Shown here: piece after piece, positions 15,515 through 23,565 of the stretch
Layout: each line of letters begins with the position of its first letter
Position numbering within the stretch: position 1 is the stretch's first letter
Assembly: GCA_963922535.1 (NCBI GenBank)
Contig: CAWUIN010000031.1
Location: 1-29,286 of the forward strand
Length of the DNA stretch: 29,286 nucleotides
Reading direction: 5' to 3'
Source of the DNA: Tectiglobus sp963922535
Lineage (GTDB): Bacteria > Pseudomonadota > Alphaproteobacteria > Rhizobiales > Hyphomicrobiaceae
Notes under the pieces: generated by a model
Told to the model about the DNA's origin: nothing
Seen by the model: the letters and a program-made list of their open reading frames with translations, nothing else
The model's database searches: none
Position numbers and translations under genes: made by a program

Positions 15515-16902
15515 TGCGCAAGTCAGATTTCGCATTCTGGAGCTTCATGGTTATGGCTGGCATCGCCGGTGTAACAACGATCATGAATGTTACCAAGACG
15601 TATTCTGCAACAACGCCTAATTCAGAGATTTACAAACAGCTTGATCTGTTTGGCGATGTGCTGGAACGTGTGCGCAGCGACTATGTCGAAAAACCTAACG
15701 ATGCCGAACTTATCGAATCGGCCATCAATGGCATGCTGGCAGCCCTTGATCCGCACTCAGCTTATCTCAGTCCAAGGCATTTCCGAGATATGCAGGTCCA
15801 GACGCGCGGTGAATTCGGCGGTCTTGGCATCGAAGTCACGATGGAAAATGGCGTTGTAAAGGTCGTTGCCCCGCTTGACGGTACTCCGGCCCAGAGTGCC
15901 GGCATTCAGACCAATGATCTGATCACTCATCTGGATGGTGAGCAGATCTATGGCCTTACCCTTGAACAGGCCGTTGAAAAGATGCGCGGGCCGGTCAAGA
16001 CGCCGATATCGCTTACCATTGTACGTCAGGGTCTTGAGGAGCCTCTCGAGGTTACGCTTATGCGTGCCGTTATCAAAATCAATGCTGTCAAGACAAGCCT
16101 CGAAGGCGATGGCGAAATAGGCTATATCAAAATTTCGACGTTCAATGAACAAACGCATGCCAACCTTGTTGAAGGTCTGAAAAAACTTAAAGCCGACGCT
16201 GGTGACAACATCAAAGGCTATATCATCGATCTGCGTAACAATCCTGGCGGCTTGCTTGACCAGGCGATTGCGGTGAGTGACGATTTCCTCGAGCGTGGCG
16301 CGATTGTGCTGACTAAAGGACGTAACCTGCAGGAGACACAGCGGGCTCAGGCGCGTGCTGGCGATGTCACCAATGGTAAGCCGATTTACGTCTTGATCAA
16401 CGGTGGTTCCGCATCGGCGTCTGAAATTGTCGCTGGGGCGTTGCAAGATCATGAGCGTGCGACCATCGTCGGGACAAGATCATTTGGAAAAGGATCGGTG
16501 CAGACGGTTATTCCGCTTGGCAGCAATGGTGCTATCCGGCTTACGACCGCGCGCTATTACACACCGTTCGGGCGATCAATTCAGGCCCGCGGAATTGATC
16601 CGGATCTGATTGTCGAACAGGAACTGCCGGAAGATATCAAAAAGCGCATTGGTAATCGCAGACCACGTGGAGAGGCTGGTCTGCGCGGGCACTTGAAAAC
16701 AGAGATTGAAGCTGGGAGTGAAGATAGCGAAGAAGGCAGGAAGGAACAGTCGGGCTCTCTGGCTTACGTGCCGCGTGAAAAGGAAAAAGATAAGCAACTT
16801 CAGTACGCTATAGCCAAGTTGCGCGGCTTACCAACGGATATTGTCGCGCGGCCGCACAAAGAAGATGCCGATAGCGAAAAGCAAGAGGCTGAAAAGCAAT
16901 AG
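15514..16902 (+). CDS. ctpA: Carboxy-terminal processing protease (S41)
   Basis: A 462-residue periplasmic S41A serine protease anchored by an N-terminal hydrophobic helix (residues 6-23). Order: N-terminal helical region with DPHSAYLSP (79-87); PDZ domain about 98-180 (EFGGLGIEV, DLITHLDGE); and a protease core with IDLRNNPGGLLDQA (238-251), nucleophile Ser301 in GGSASASE and Lys326 in RSFGKGSVQ, the Ser-Lys dyad at the family spacing of 25. The tail from 380 is charged and low-complexity. It starts at ATG 15514, sharing one base with the TAA of the M23 gene (TAATG), so the two are translationally coupled. In Rhizobiales this pair is a standard envelope module: CtpA trims periplasmic or secreted proteins while the EnvC-like partner controls murein amidases. 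Confidence 0.95.
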   Translation: MRKSDFAFWSFMVMAGIAGVTTIMNVTKTYSATTPNSEIYKQLDLFGDVLERVRSDYVEKPNDAELIESAINGMLAALDPHSAYLSPRHFRDMQVQTRGEFGGLGIEVTMENGVVKVVAPLDGTPAQSAGIQTNDLITHLDGEQIYGLTLEQAVEKMRGPVKTPISLTIVRQGLEEPLEVTLMRAVIKINAVKTSLEGDGEIGYIKISTFNEQTHANLVEGLKKLKADAGDNIKGYIIDLRNNPGGLLDQAIAVSDDFLERGAIVLTKGRNLQETQRAQARAGDVTNGKPIYVLINGGSASASEIVAGALQDHERATIVGTRSFGKGSVQTVIPLGSNGAIRLTTARYYTPFGRSIQARGIDPDLIVEQELPEDIKKRIGNRRPRGEAGLRGHLKTEIEAGSEDSEEGRKEQSGSLAYVPREKEKDKQLQYAIAKLRGLPTDIVARPHKEDADSEKQEAEKQ

Positions 16903-16929
16903 CGAACGGGCGTTTTTATAAGGCTCCGT

Positions 16930-16959
16930 GTCTGCCGGCATTGTGATGTGGCGGCAGAC
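16930..16959 (+). terminator. Hairpin downstream of ctpA
   Basis: GTCTGCCG (16930-16937) pairs perfectly with CGGCAGAC (16952-16959) over a 14-base loop, between the convergent ctpA and leuD stops. No T tract follows on either strand, so termination is only a suggestion. Confidence 0.3.
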
Positions 16960-17074
16960 AGAAGACAAGCTCTTGCCGATGCGACGTCTGGCGCGTAGCC
17001 TGGCAAAAGCTTAACGACATGGGAAGTGTCTTAATCAAAGCAGCGGTTCTCCCGCCGCACATCCGGCGCGCTTC

Positions 17075-17686
17075 TTAAACCCAGGGCCGCGCCATCCCTG
17101 CCTGCATTTCATACTCTGCAATGGCGGCCTCCTTCTGCATCGTCAGGCCAATATCGTCGAGGCCGTTCAGCAGGCAATGCTTACGGTGGGCATCGACCTC
17201 AAAGGTGTCAGTTTTGCCGTCAGGCCCCTGGATCTGCTGGGCCTCAAGATCGATGGTGATTTCAGCGCCAGGTTGCTCAAGTAGAAAGTGCAGCAGTTCG
17301 TTCACACGCCCCTGGCCAAGCCGGATTGGCAGAATACCGTTCTTGAACGCGTTATTGAAAAAAATGTCGGCGAATGATGGAGCGATGACCGAGCGAATGC
17401 CAAAATCCAGAAGCGCCCATGGCGCATGTTCGCGGCTCGACCCGCAACCAAAGTTATCGCCGGCAACCAGAATGCAAGCCGCGCGATAAGGTGGCTTATT
17501 CAAGATGAAATCGCTGATTTCATCGCCATTTTCATCATAGCGCATCTCTGCAAACAACGCTTTGCCAAGGCCTGTACGCTTGATCGTCTTGAGGTAGACT
17601 TTCGGGATGATCATGTCGGTGTCGACGTTGATCATATTCATTGGCGCGGCAATTCCGGTTAGGCTTGTAAATTTTTCCATGTTCAA
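17075..17686 (-). CDS. leuD: 3-isopropylmalate dehydratase small subunit
   Basis: A 203-residue LeuD, the swivel-domain partner of LeuC that interconverts 2- and 3-isopropylmalate in leucine synthesis. Signatures: NVDTDMIIPKVYLKTIKRTGLG at 20-41, the substrate loop GDNFGCGSSREHAPWAL, and IAPSFADIFFNNAFKNGILPI. Length is typical. Start: ATG 17686 has AGG seven bases upstream; the second ATG (17680, MEKFTSLTG) is equally close to family consensus. leuC is not adjacent, as is usual in this order. The 5' side is divergent from the NYN gene. Confidence 0.95.
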   Translation of the reverse strand: MNMEKFTSLTGIAAPMNMINVDTDMIIPKVYLKTIKRTGLGKALFAEMRYDENGDEISDFILNKPPYRAACILVAGDNFGCGSSREHAPWALLDFGIRSVIAPSFADIFFNNAFKNGILPIRLGQGRVNELLHFLLEQPGAEITIDLEAQQIQGPDGKTDTFEVDAHRKHCLLNGLDDIGLTMQKEAAIAEYEMQAGMARPWV

Positions 17687-17988
17687 CCTGCAAAAGCAAA
17701 AATATTCCTGTAAAGGACAAGGCGTTGGAGCGTGTACGAAGCGAGACAGGCTCTGGGATTGTTCGTTCTTTTCATTTTTTAAATCTAATCCGGGCGAGGC
17801 GGCAACCCGTTTTCATGCCACTTGTAATGGTAATGCAATGTCGGGCATGCGACTTGCGACGCATATACCAATGCCTGTACCAATAAAAGGCTGTGTGTGA
17901 TTGCCCGCATATGCTTGCGGTGCGTATGCGACTCGTCCAAATATTGACAAAAATGCGGATTTTTGTGGGGTACTCGGGGACCGTTATT
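17687..17988. other. Divergent intergenic region leuD / NYN gene with imperfect hairpins
   Basis: 302 bases. CGCATATGC (17906-17914) pairs with GCGTATGCG (17922-17930), nine pairs including one G-T, over a 7-base loop. A related ATGCG/CGCAT palindrome with the same CTTGCG word lies near 17847-17864. TTGACA is present at 17944-17949 but lacks a good -10 at 17 bases. No leucine-rich leader peptide was found ahead of leuD. Confidence 0.35.
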
Positions 17989-19785
17989 ATGAAAAAAGAA
18001 GCAGTCGAACCCATTCTTAGTGCAGTTTTTGTAGATTATGACAATGTATACTTATCACTTCAGCGCAAAAGTGAAGAGGCGGCCCGTCTTTTTGCCAGAC
18101 ATTCTTATACCTGGGTTGATACCATAGCTTCAGGCGCACTCGTTACGCAAACAAAATCATTTTCCAATCCCGTGCGGCGGCGCTTGGTCATGAACCGTTG
18201 CTATGGTAACACCGTACCGCGCCGAAACGCCTCCAACAGCGAAACGGATATGCACTCGTTTGCCTTTGTGCGCCACCACTTCTTACAATCCGGTTTTGAA
18301 ATCGTCGATTGCCCGCCGCTGAACGGTCATCAGAAGAATTCGTCCGATATTCGTATGGTCATGGATATTCGTGACTATCTCGATCATAAGACAGAATTTG
18401 ACGAATTCATCATTCTCTCAAGCGATGCTGACTTTACGCCGGTTCTGCATCGCCTGCGCGCCCACGCCAAGCGAACCGTGATTTTCACCAGCGACAGTAC
18501 GGCTGGGCATTACACCGCTTTGAGCGATGGCGAGGTTCGCGAAGACGATCTCATCGCCTGCCTGCTGAGCGAGCAGATTGGCGCCGAGAATCGAATTGCT
18601 CTGCCGCAAAGCGAAGATCTTTCAGCGTTGCGTCATCAGATCGTCGATCTGGTTGTCCAGTCGGTTCTGGAAGCAGATTTTCCACTGTCGCTGGAGGCTT
18701 TAGAAGAGCGCGCCACGCACGTGCTCGGTCAGGAAAAAACGGTTGGCAGCGATTGGGGCAGCGCTGGCAGTCTACATGAGTTGCTGAGCACCAGCCTGCC
18801 CAATACGATTGGCCTGACAGACAGCGCACCTTACTTTGCTTTTGACACCGCCAGAGTTATGCCGGCTAAAACGCTGCCGGCAGGGCCTGCGCCAATGCAA
18901 AAATTTGGCAATTACAATGCGGAAGCAGGTGCGCAGACCGGTGCCGGCAGCCGAACGATGGAGCCTCAGCCTGCGGCCGCTAGCAATGAGACGCAGCACG
19001 CTTCCTCCCGTCACGCAGGGGGCGCCAGTTCAGCTGCGCATTCCGAGCGGCCTTCCTCAAGCACCGCTGGTGCCATGGCGCCTCAGGATCTGCAGGATGC
19101 GATATCCCGCATCCACGCAGCATGTGAGGCGCCGCCTTTCTCACCACCGGAATACCGGGCAATTTTCACCCTGCTTGAGCGGGAAATTTCCGAGCACCAG
19201 TTCCAGGGTGTCAAGACACTGCAGAATGTGGCCCATCGTGCTGCAGAAATCGGCATCAAGATGTCGGCCGATGATGCTCGTTATATGCTTGATGCTGTTA
19301 CGCAGGGCGATCCTTGGCTGGAGCAGGGCGGCTCAGCCAATCTGTTTGCCAGGCGTTTCCATGATTATGTCGTCTCGCGCTGCCGGAATAACGGTCTGAG
19401 CCTTTCGAAGGAAGAACTCGAACTTATCGATGCATGGTTTGTTTCTGCGCCAAATCCTGATGGTTCTCTCCATCAGTCAACGGCCGCTTCGCCAGCCGGT
19501 GCTTCCGCATCAGCGCGGCAGGAGACAGCAAGGCCAACGACTTTGCAAGACGCCCTTGCGGCGAGTGATGCCCAGAATAAGCAAGCGCAGCAGACAAGCC
19601 AGGGGGGTACCCATTGGTGGAACAGCCGCAATGCTGCCGACCAGTCCGTGCAACCTCTGCAATATTCTTCTTCAGGACAGCAGGCCGGTGGCAATGATCT
19701 GGTCATGAAGGGCGCTGCAACAAATTCGCAGGCTTCCGCCGGAGGAGAGTTCCCGCGTATCCTGCGCAATCGTCTGCGCAACTAA
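17989..19785 (+). CDS. NYN-domain (LabA/DUF88) putative ribonuclease with LOTUS-like domains
   Basis: A 598-residue protein when started at ATG 17989 (MKKEAVEPIL), with GGGGA 8 bases upstream; the longer frame from 17893 adds an unlikely leader. Residues 10-190 are a NYN PIN-like nuclease fold: FVDYDNVYLSL with Asp16/Asp18, SSDIRMVMDIRDYL and LSSDADFTPVLHRL, supplying the acidic metal-binding residues. Residues about 215-300 (LRHQIVDLVVQSVLEA ... LHELLSTSLPNTIGL) resemble an OST-HTH/LOTUS RNA-binding domain. A Ser/Ala/Gln-rich linker and a second helical region (380-485, PPEYRAIFTLLEREI ... RRFHDYVVSRCRNNGL) follow, then a disordered Q/A-rich tail. The combination suggests structured-RNA cleavage or RNA quality control. 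Cellular substrate unknown; family assignment of the N-terminus is firm. Confidence 0.85.
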   Translation: MKKEAVEPILSAVFVDYDNVYLSLQRKSEEAARLFARHSYTWVDTIASGALVTQTKSFSNPVRRRLVMNRCYGNTVPRRNASNSETDMHSFAFVRHHFLQSGFEIVDCPPLNGHQKNSSDIRMVMDIRDYLDHKTEFDEFIILSSDADFTPVLHRLRAHAKRTVIFTSDSTAGHYTALSDGEVREDDLIACLLSEQIGAENRIALPQSEDLSALRHQIVDLVVQSVLEADFPLSLEALEERATHVLGQEKTVGSDWGSAGSLHELLSTSLPNTIGLTDSAPYFAFDTARVMPAKTLPAGPAPMQKFGNYNAEAGAQTGAGSRTMEPQPAAASNETQHASSRHAGGASSAAHSERPSSSTAGAMAPQDLQDAISRIHAACEAPPFSPPEYRAIFTLLEREISEHQFQGVKTLQNVAHRAAEIGIKMSADDARYMLDAVTQGDPWLEQGGSANLFARRFHDYVVSRCRNNGLSLSKEELELIDAWFVSAPNPDGSLHQSTAASPAGASASARQETARPTTLQDALAASDAQNKQAQQTSQGGTHWWNSRNAADQSVQPLQYSSSGQQAGGNDLVMKGAATNSQASAGGEFPRILRNRLRN

Positions 19786-19973
19786 GCCGTCAAGGTTCAA
19801 TTGGAGAAACGATTGGACGAGATTGACGGGACAACGGTTTTGCGCAGACGGACGAAACACGAATTACGTGGTTTTGACATAAATCGATTGGTGCAAGTTT
19901 TTGCGGTTAGTCATGTGCAATGTCGTGCTGTCATGCTGGCGCGTTCTTGATCGCAAAGATGAAAGCAATTTTT

Positions 19974-20546
19974 ATGGTCCACATTCCAAGTATTCCCAAA
20001 GCACGCCAACGACTGATTGAGATCGTCAAACGGCGCTCCTTTCAGCGCGGCAACGAAATGAAGCTTGCCTCCGGGCGAACCTCAACATTTTATTTCAATA
20101 TGAAGCCGACAATGCTCGATCCGGAAGGCAGCTATCTTATAGGGCTTCTGGTGCTCGATCTGATCAAGCAAGATGGTGCACATCTGGTTGGCGGACTTGA
20201 GATGGGGGCGGTGCCGCTGGCGACATCTGTCGCAACCGTCTCTTACGCACAGGGTAACCCCATCGCAGCGTTTTTCGTGCGTAAAAAAGCCAAAGAGCAC
20301 GGCACCCAGACTCTGCTGGAAGGACTTGCTAAGGGCGAGACAATAGATGGCAAGCGCATCGTGGTGGTTGAAGATGTCACGACCACTGGCGGATCGGCGC
20401 TCAAGGCCGTTGCTGCGATCGGTGAAGCTGGCGGAGTCGTCACTAAAGTGGTTACCATCGTCGACCGTCAGGAGGGGGCAGCCTCCGCTTTTGCAGAGGC
20501 CGGTATGCGATTCAGCGCTTTACTGTCGTTGGATGATTTCCAATGA
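19974..20546 (+). CDS. pyrE: Orotate phosphoribosyltransferase
   Basis: About 190 residues. It joins orotate and PRPP to give OMP, the fifth step of UMP synthesis. Signatures: LASGRTSTFYFNMKP near the N-terminus, GGLEMGAVPLATSVA, AAFFVRKKAKEHGTQ (PRPP-binding loop), and the PRPP motif RIVVVEDVTTTGGSAL. It belongs to the short alphaproteobacterial type rather than the longer Brucella PyrE form. The start is uncertain: ATG 19974 has GAAAG at a good distance, while ATG 19959 and ATG 19920 are in frame upstream without clear ribosome sites. It follows the NYN gene on the same strand by about 190 bases and converges on pckA with a 59-base gap. Confidence 0.92.
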   Translation: MVHIPSIPKARQRLIEIVKRRSFQRGNEMKLASGRTSTFYFNMKPTMLDPEGSYLIGLLVLDLIKQDGAHLVGGLEMGAVPLATSVATVSYAQGNPIAAFFVRKKAKEHGTQTLLEGLAKGETIDGKRIVVVEDVTTTGGSALKAVAAIGEAGGVVTKVVTIVDRQEGAASAFAEAGMRFSALLSLDDFQ

Positions 20547-20605
20547 CGTCGAAAATGATGGCATTCTTATTGCTATGCTGACAACACGCTCTGGGCATGC
20601 AGGTG

Positions 20606-22201
20606 CTATTGTGCTGCTTCCTGAAATGTCGGTGCAGCAGCGCGCACGTCGGCATCGACATGATCTTCGAACTGTTGGAAGTTTTTGTTAAACATCTCGA
20701 TTAATGCGCTTGCCTGAGCATCGTAGGCGGCTGGATCGTTCCAGGTTTCGCGCGGCGTCAGGATCCTTGTGTCAACGCCAGCCACTTCTATAGGCACACT
20801 AAAGCCGAAGATAGGGTCCGTTCGCATGGCAGCGTTGCTCAATTGTCCGGATAGCGCTGCATTGAGCAGTGCGCGCGTGGCAGCGATTGGCATGCGATGG
20901 CCTTCACCGTACTTTCCACTTGTCCAGCCGGTGTTGACAAGCCAGCATGCTGCATTGTGCTCGGCGATCAATTTGCGCAGCATATTACCGTAAACGCTCG
21001 GATGGCGTGGCATGAACGGCGCACCAAAGCAGGTTGAAAACGTTGCAACAGGCTCGCTTCCCATACCTTTTTCAGTGCCTGCAACCTTAGCGGTATAGCC
21101 GGAAAGAAAGTGGTACATCGACTGGCTCGGTGACAGCTTTGCAATCGGTGGCAAAACACCAAATGCGTCCGCACACAGCATGACGATGTTCTTAGGATGG
21201 CCTGCAATACTGGTGTCGCTGGCGTTGGAAATAAAATGCAATGGATAGGCTGAACGTGTATTCTCTGTCAGCTTTCCATCATCAAAGTCTGGTTGCCGGT
21301 TGGCCGGATCAAGAATAACGTTTTCCAGCACTGTGCCAAAGCGGTTCGATGCACTCCAGATTTCAGGTTCAGCCTGTTGTGATAATCTTATTGTCTTGGC
21401 ATAGCAGCCGCCTTCGAAATTGAAAACACCGTTGGGCGACCAGCCATGTTCGTCATCACCGAGCAGGGTTCGCTCAGCAGTTGCCGAAAGCGTTGTTTTG
21501 CCAGTTCCCGATAAGCCGAAGAAAATTGCAACATCGCCATCGTCACCGACATTGGCTGAACAGTGCATTGGCATGACATTGCGCTCAGGCATGAGAAAAT
21601 TCAGGAATGAAAACACTGATTTTTTAGTCTCGCCGGCGTATAACGAACCTCCGATAAGAACGAGCTGTTTGGTGAAGTTGCAAGCGATGACCGTTTCCGA
21701 ACGGCAACCGTGGCGGTCTGGGTTTGCGCGAAAACCGGGAAAATTAATGACAGTGAATTCCGGTGTGAAACCATTGAGTTCATCTTGCTGTGGGCGGCGC
21801 AGCAAATGGCGGATGAATAATGCGTGCCAGGCTTTTTCGCAAAATACACGTGTCCTGAGGCGGTAGTCTTGATCGGCGCCGGCAAACAAATCCTGAACGA
21901 AAATCTCTTTGTCCCTGGCGTAGGCCAGAAAATCTTCATATATCCTGTCAAAATTTTCAGGTGACAGTGCCTGGTTATTATCCCACCACACGGTCTGCGA
22001 TGTCGTAGCATCACGAACGGTGAATTTGTCTTGAGCGGAACGGCCTGTATGTTCTCCCGTCTCAGCCACAAAGGCGCCTGTCATCGCCAACCGGCCTTCA
22101 TTTCGGTGAATTGCAGCTTCAACCAATTCCGCGACCGAATTATTATGCTTGATCGAAGCAGCGGCAGAAAGGGGGAACATTTGCGTTGTCATGAGTTTCA
22201 T
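20606..22201 (-). CDS. pckA: Phosphoenolpyruvate carboxykinase (ATP)
   Basis: A 531-residue ATP-dependent PEPCK that converts oxaloacetate to PEP, the entry to gluconeogenesis from C4 acids. Signatures: HTGRSAQDKF (51-60, Arg54 for substrate), MPMHCSANVG (210-219, metal-binding His), the kinase-1a P-loop GLSGTGKTTL (229-238), GDDEHGW and FNFEGGCYAK just after it, and ENTRSAYPLHFI. Full length. ATG 22201 and the in-frame ATG 22192 are both possible; neither has a strong ribosome site. It is transcribed away from chvI across a 545-base region, an arrangement kept in Rhizobiales; in Agrobacterium pckA is an acid-induced target of ChvG/ChvI, so the same link is likely here. Confidence 0.97.
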   Translation of the reverse strand: MKLMTTQMFPLSAAASIKHNNSVAELVEAAIHRNEGRLAMTGAFVAETGEHTGRSAQDKFTVRDATTSQTVWWDNNQALSPENFDRIYEDFLAYARDKEIFVQDLFAGADQDYRLRTRVFCEKAWHALFIRHLLRRPQQDELNGFTPEFTVINFPGFRANPDRHGCRSETVIACNFTKQLVLIGGSLYAGETKKSVFSFLNFLMPERNVMPMHCSANVGDDGDVAIFFGLSGTGKTTLSATAERTLLGDDEHGWSPNGVFNFEGGCYAKTIRLSQQAEPEIWSASNRFGTVLENVILDPANRQPDFDDGKLTENTRSAYPLHFISNASDTSIAGHPKNIVMLCADAFGVLPPIAKLSPSQSMYHFLSGYTAKVAGTEKGMGSEPVATFSTCFGAPFMPRHPSVYGNMLRKLIAEHNAACWLVNTGWTSGKYGEGHRMPIAATRALLNAALSGQLSNAAMRTDPIFGFSVPIEVAGVDTRILTPRETWNDPAAYDAQASALIEMFNKNFQQFEDHVDADVRAAAPTFQEAAQ

Positions 22202-22746
22202 CCGTTAGCACGCCTAGGTGTATTGCGATCGGTTGTTGATTGGAATGTAGAATCGCATAAAAGTCTGTGCCAAAATGCAGCGTTGACATTAGTGCAGATT
22301 AATACAGACCCGGCAATAATTTGGTCCGACACAAATCTTCTGCATTCAACCAATGGCACTGGCTCTTAAACTCTTTTGCACGTAACACGTAATTTCAATA
22401 TTACAAATCGGAAATAAAACCAAAGATGATATGAATCAACCATGGCGTAGCTCGTATGCTGGAATTGCTCGTGCTTAAAACCTTTGTAAAGCCAGTAAAT
22501 TCCCGATATTGTGCATTTGCAGGAAGGCAGATGCGCCATTCTTTTGCAAGTGCAATGATGAAAAACTTTAAAGTTGTATCTTTTGTGAGCACGAAGTTGG
22601 TGAATTAATAACCTTGATCGCACCTGCGTGCCACCATTCAGCTACGGTTCACGACACATCTCATGATTATAGAATACGCCACATTTCGTACAAGTTGAAC
22701 ACATAACCGCATGCAAGGCTGCGGAATTCCTAAGGACGGGACAAGT
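22202..22746. other. Divergent regulatory region pckA / chvI
   Basis: 545 A/T-rich bases without a credible gene; small frames on either strand lack codon structure and ribosome sites. It should carry the promoters of pckA and of the chvI operon and, by analogy with Agrobacterium, ChvI binding sites, but I could not assign a site by eye. Confidence 0.45.
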
Positions 22747-23454
22747 ATGAAAGAGAAAAGCACGGTTGCTCTCGTTGATGATGAACGTAATATCCTCACG
22801 TCTCTCAGCATGGCTCTGGAAGCTGAAGGCTACAAGGTGCGCACCTACAGTGACGGTGCTCAGGCACTGGATGCATTAACGGAAGATCCAGCCGATCTCG
22901 GAATATTCGATATCAAAATGCCGCGCATGGATGGTATGGAGCTGTTGCGTCGTGTGCGCCAGCAGTCTGACATGCCGGTTATTTTTCTCACCTCAAAAGA
23001 TGAGGAAATCGATGAGTTATTCGGCCTCAAAATGGGTGCGGACGATTACATTGCCAAGCCTTTTTCTCAGAGGCTTGTGGTTGAGCGTGTCAAAGCCGTC
23101 TTACGGCGGGCACAGGCGCGCGATGGTATAAATGTGACGGAGGAGTCGGCGCGGGTTCTCGAACGCGGCAAACTCAGGCTCGATCCTGAGCGTCATACAT
23201 GCCACTGGGATGGCAGATCGGTGACGCTGACCGTTACTGAGTTTTTAATTCTGCAAGCGCTTGCAGCACGACCTGGCGTTGTGAAAACGCGTGATGCCCT
23301 GATGGATGCGGCATACGATGATCAGGTTTACGTCGATGATCGCACAATTGACAGTCATATCAAGCGGTTACGCAAGAAATTCAAGCATGTCGACGATGAC
23401 TTTGACGTTATCGAAACGCTTTATGGCGTCGGCTACCGATTTAAAGAGACCTGA
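22747..23454 (+). CDS. chvI: Two-component response regulator ChvI
   Basis: A 235-residue OmpR-family regulator. The receiver has the acidic pair Asp11-Asp12, phosphoacceptor Asp55 (GIFDIKMPRMDGMELL) and the GLKMGADDYIAKPFSQRL block with the conserved Lys. The C-terminal winged helix runs from about 140 (HTCHWDGRSVTLTVTEFLILQALA) with recognition helix VDDRTIDSHIKRLRKKFK and the GVGYRFKE end. It matches ChvI/ExoI of Rhizobiales nearly end to end, which controls acid, envelope stress and symbiosis/virulence genes. The start was placed at ATG 22747, because the family begins within a few residues of the VALVDDE strand; AAGGA lies upstream. chvG follows after 111 bases. Confidence 0.96.
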   Translation: MKEKSTVALVDDERNILTSLSMALEAEGYKVRTYSDGAQALDALTEDPADLGIFDIKMPRMDGMELLRRVRQQSDMPVIFLTSKDEEIDELFGLKMGADDYIAKPFSQRLVVERVKAVLRRAQARDGINVTEESARVLERGKLRLDPERHTCHWDGRSVTLTVTEFLILQALAARPGVVKTRDALMDAAYDDQVYVDDRTIDSHIKRLRKKFKHVDDDFDVIETLYGVGYRFKET

Positions 23455-23565
23455 GGCTTCACGTGCTCATGCCAGGTCGACGTTACAGACAGGCACTACG
23501 GTGCCTTGCGCAGGCAACAGGATTTGTGATTTCCAGGAGGCCGATATGTGGCCAGGTTCGGTTGA

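Noticed and set aside
17944..17949. TTGACA as a promoter for the NYN gene
   Set aside because: No -10-like hexamer lies 16-18 bases downstream.
22366..22623. 85-aa ORF in the pckA/chvI intergenic region
   Set aside because: Cys/His/Lys-rich low-quality translation of A/T-rich DNA, no ribosome site and no recognisable motif.
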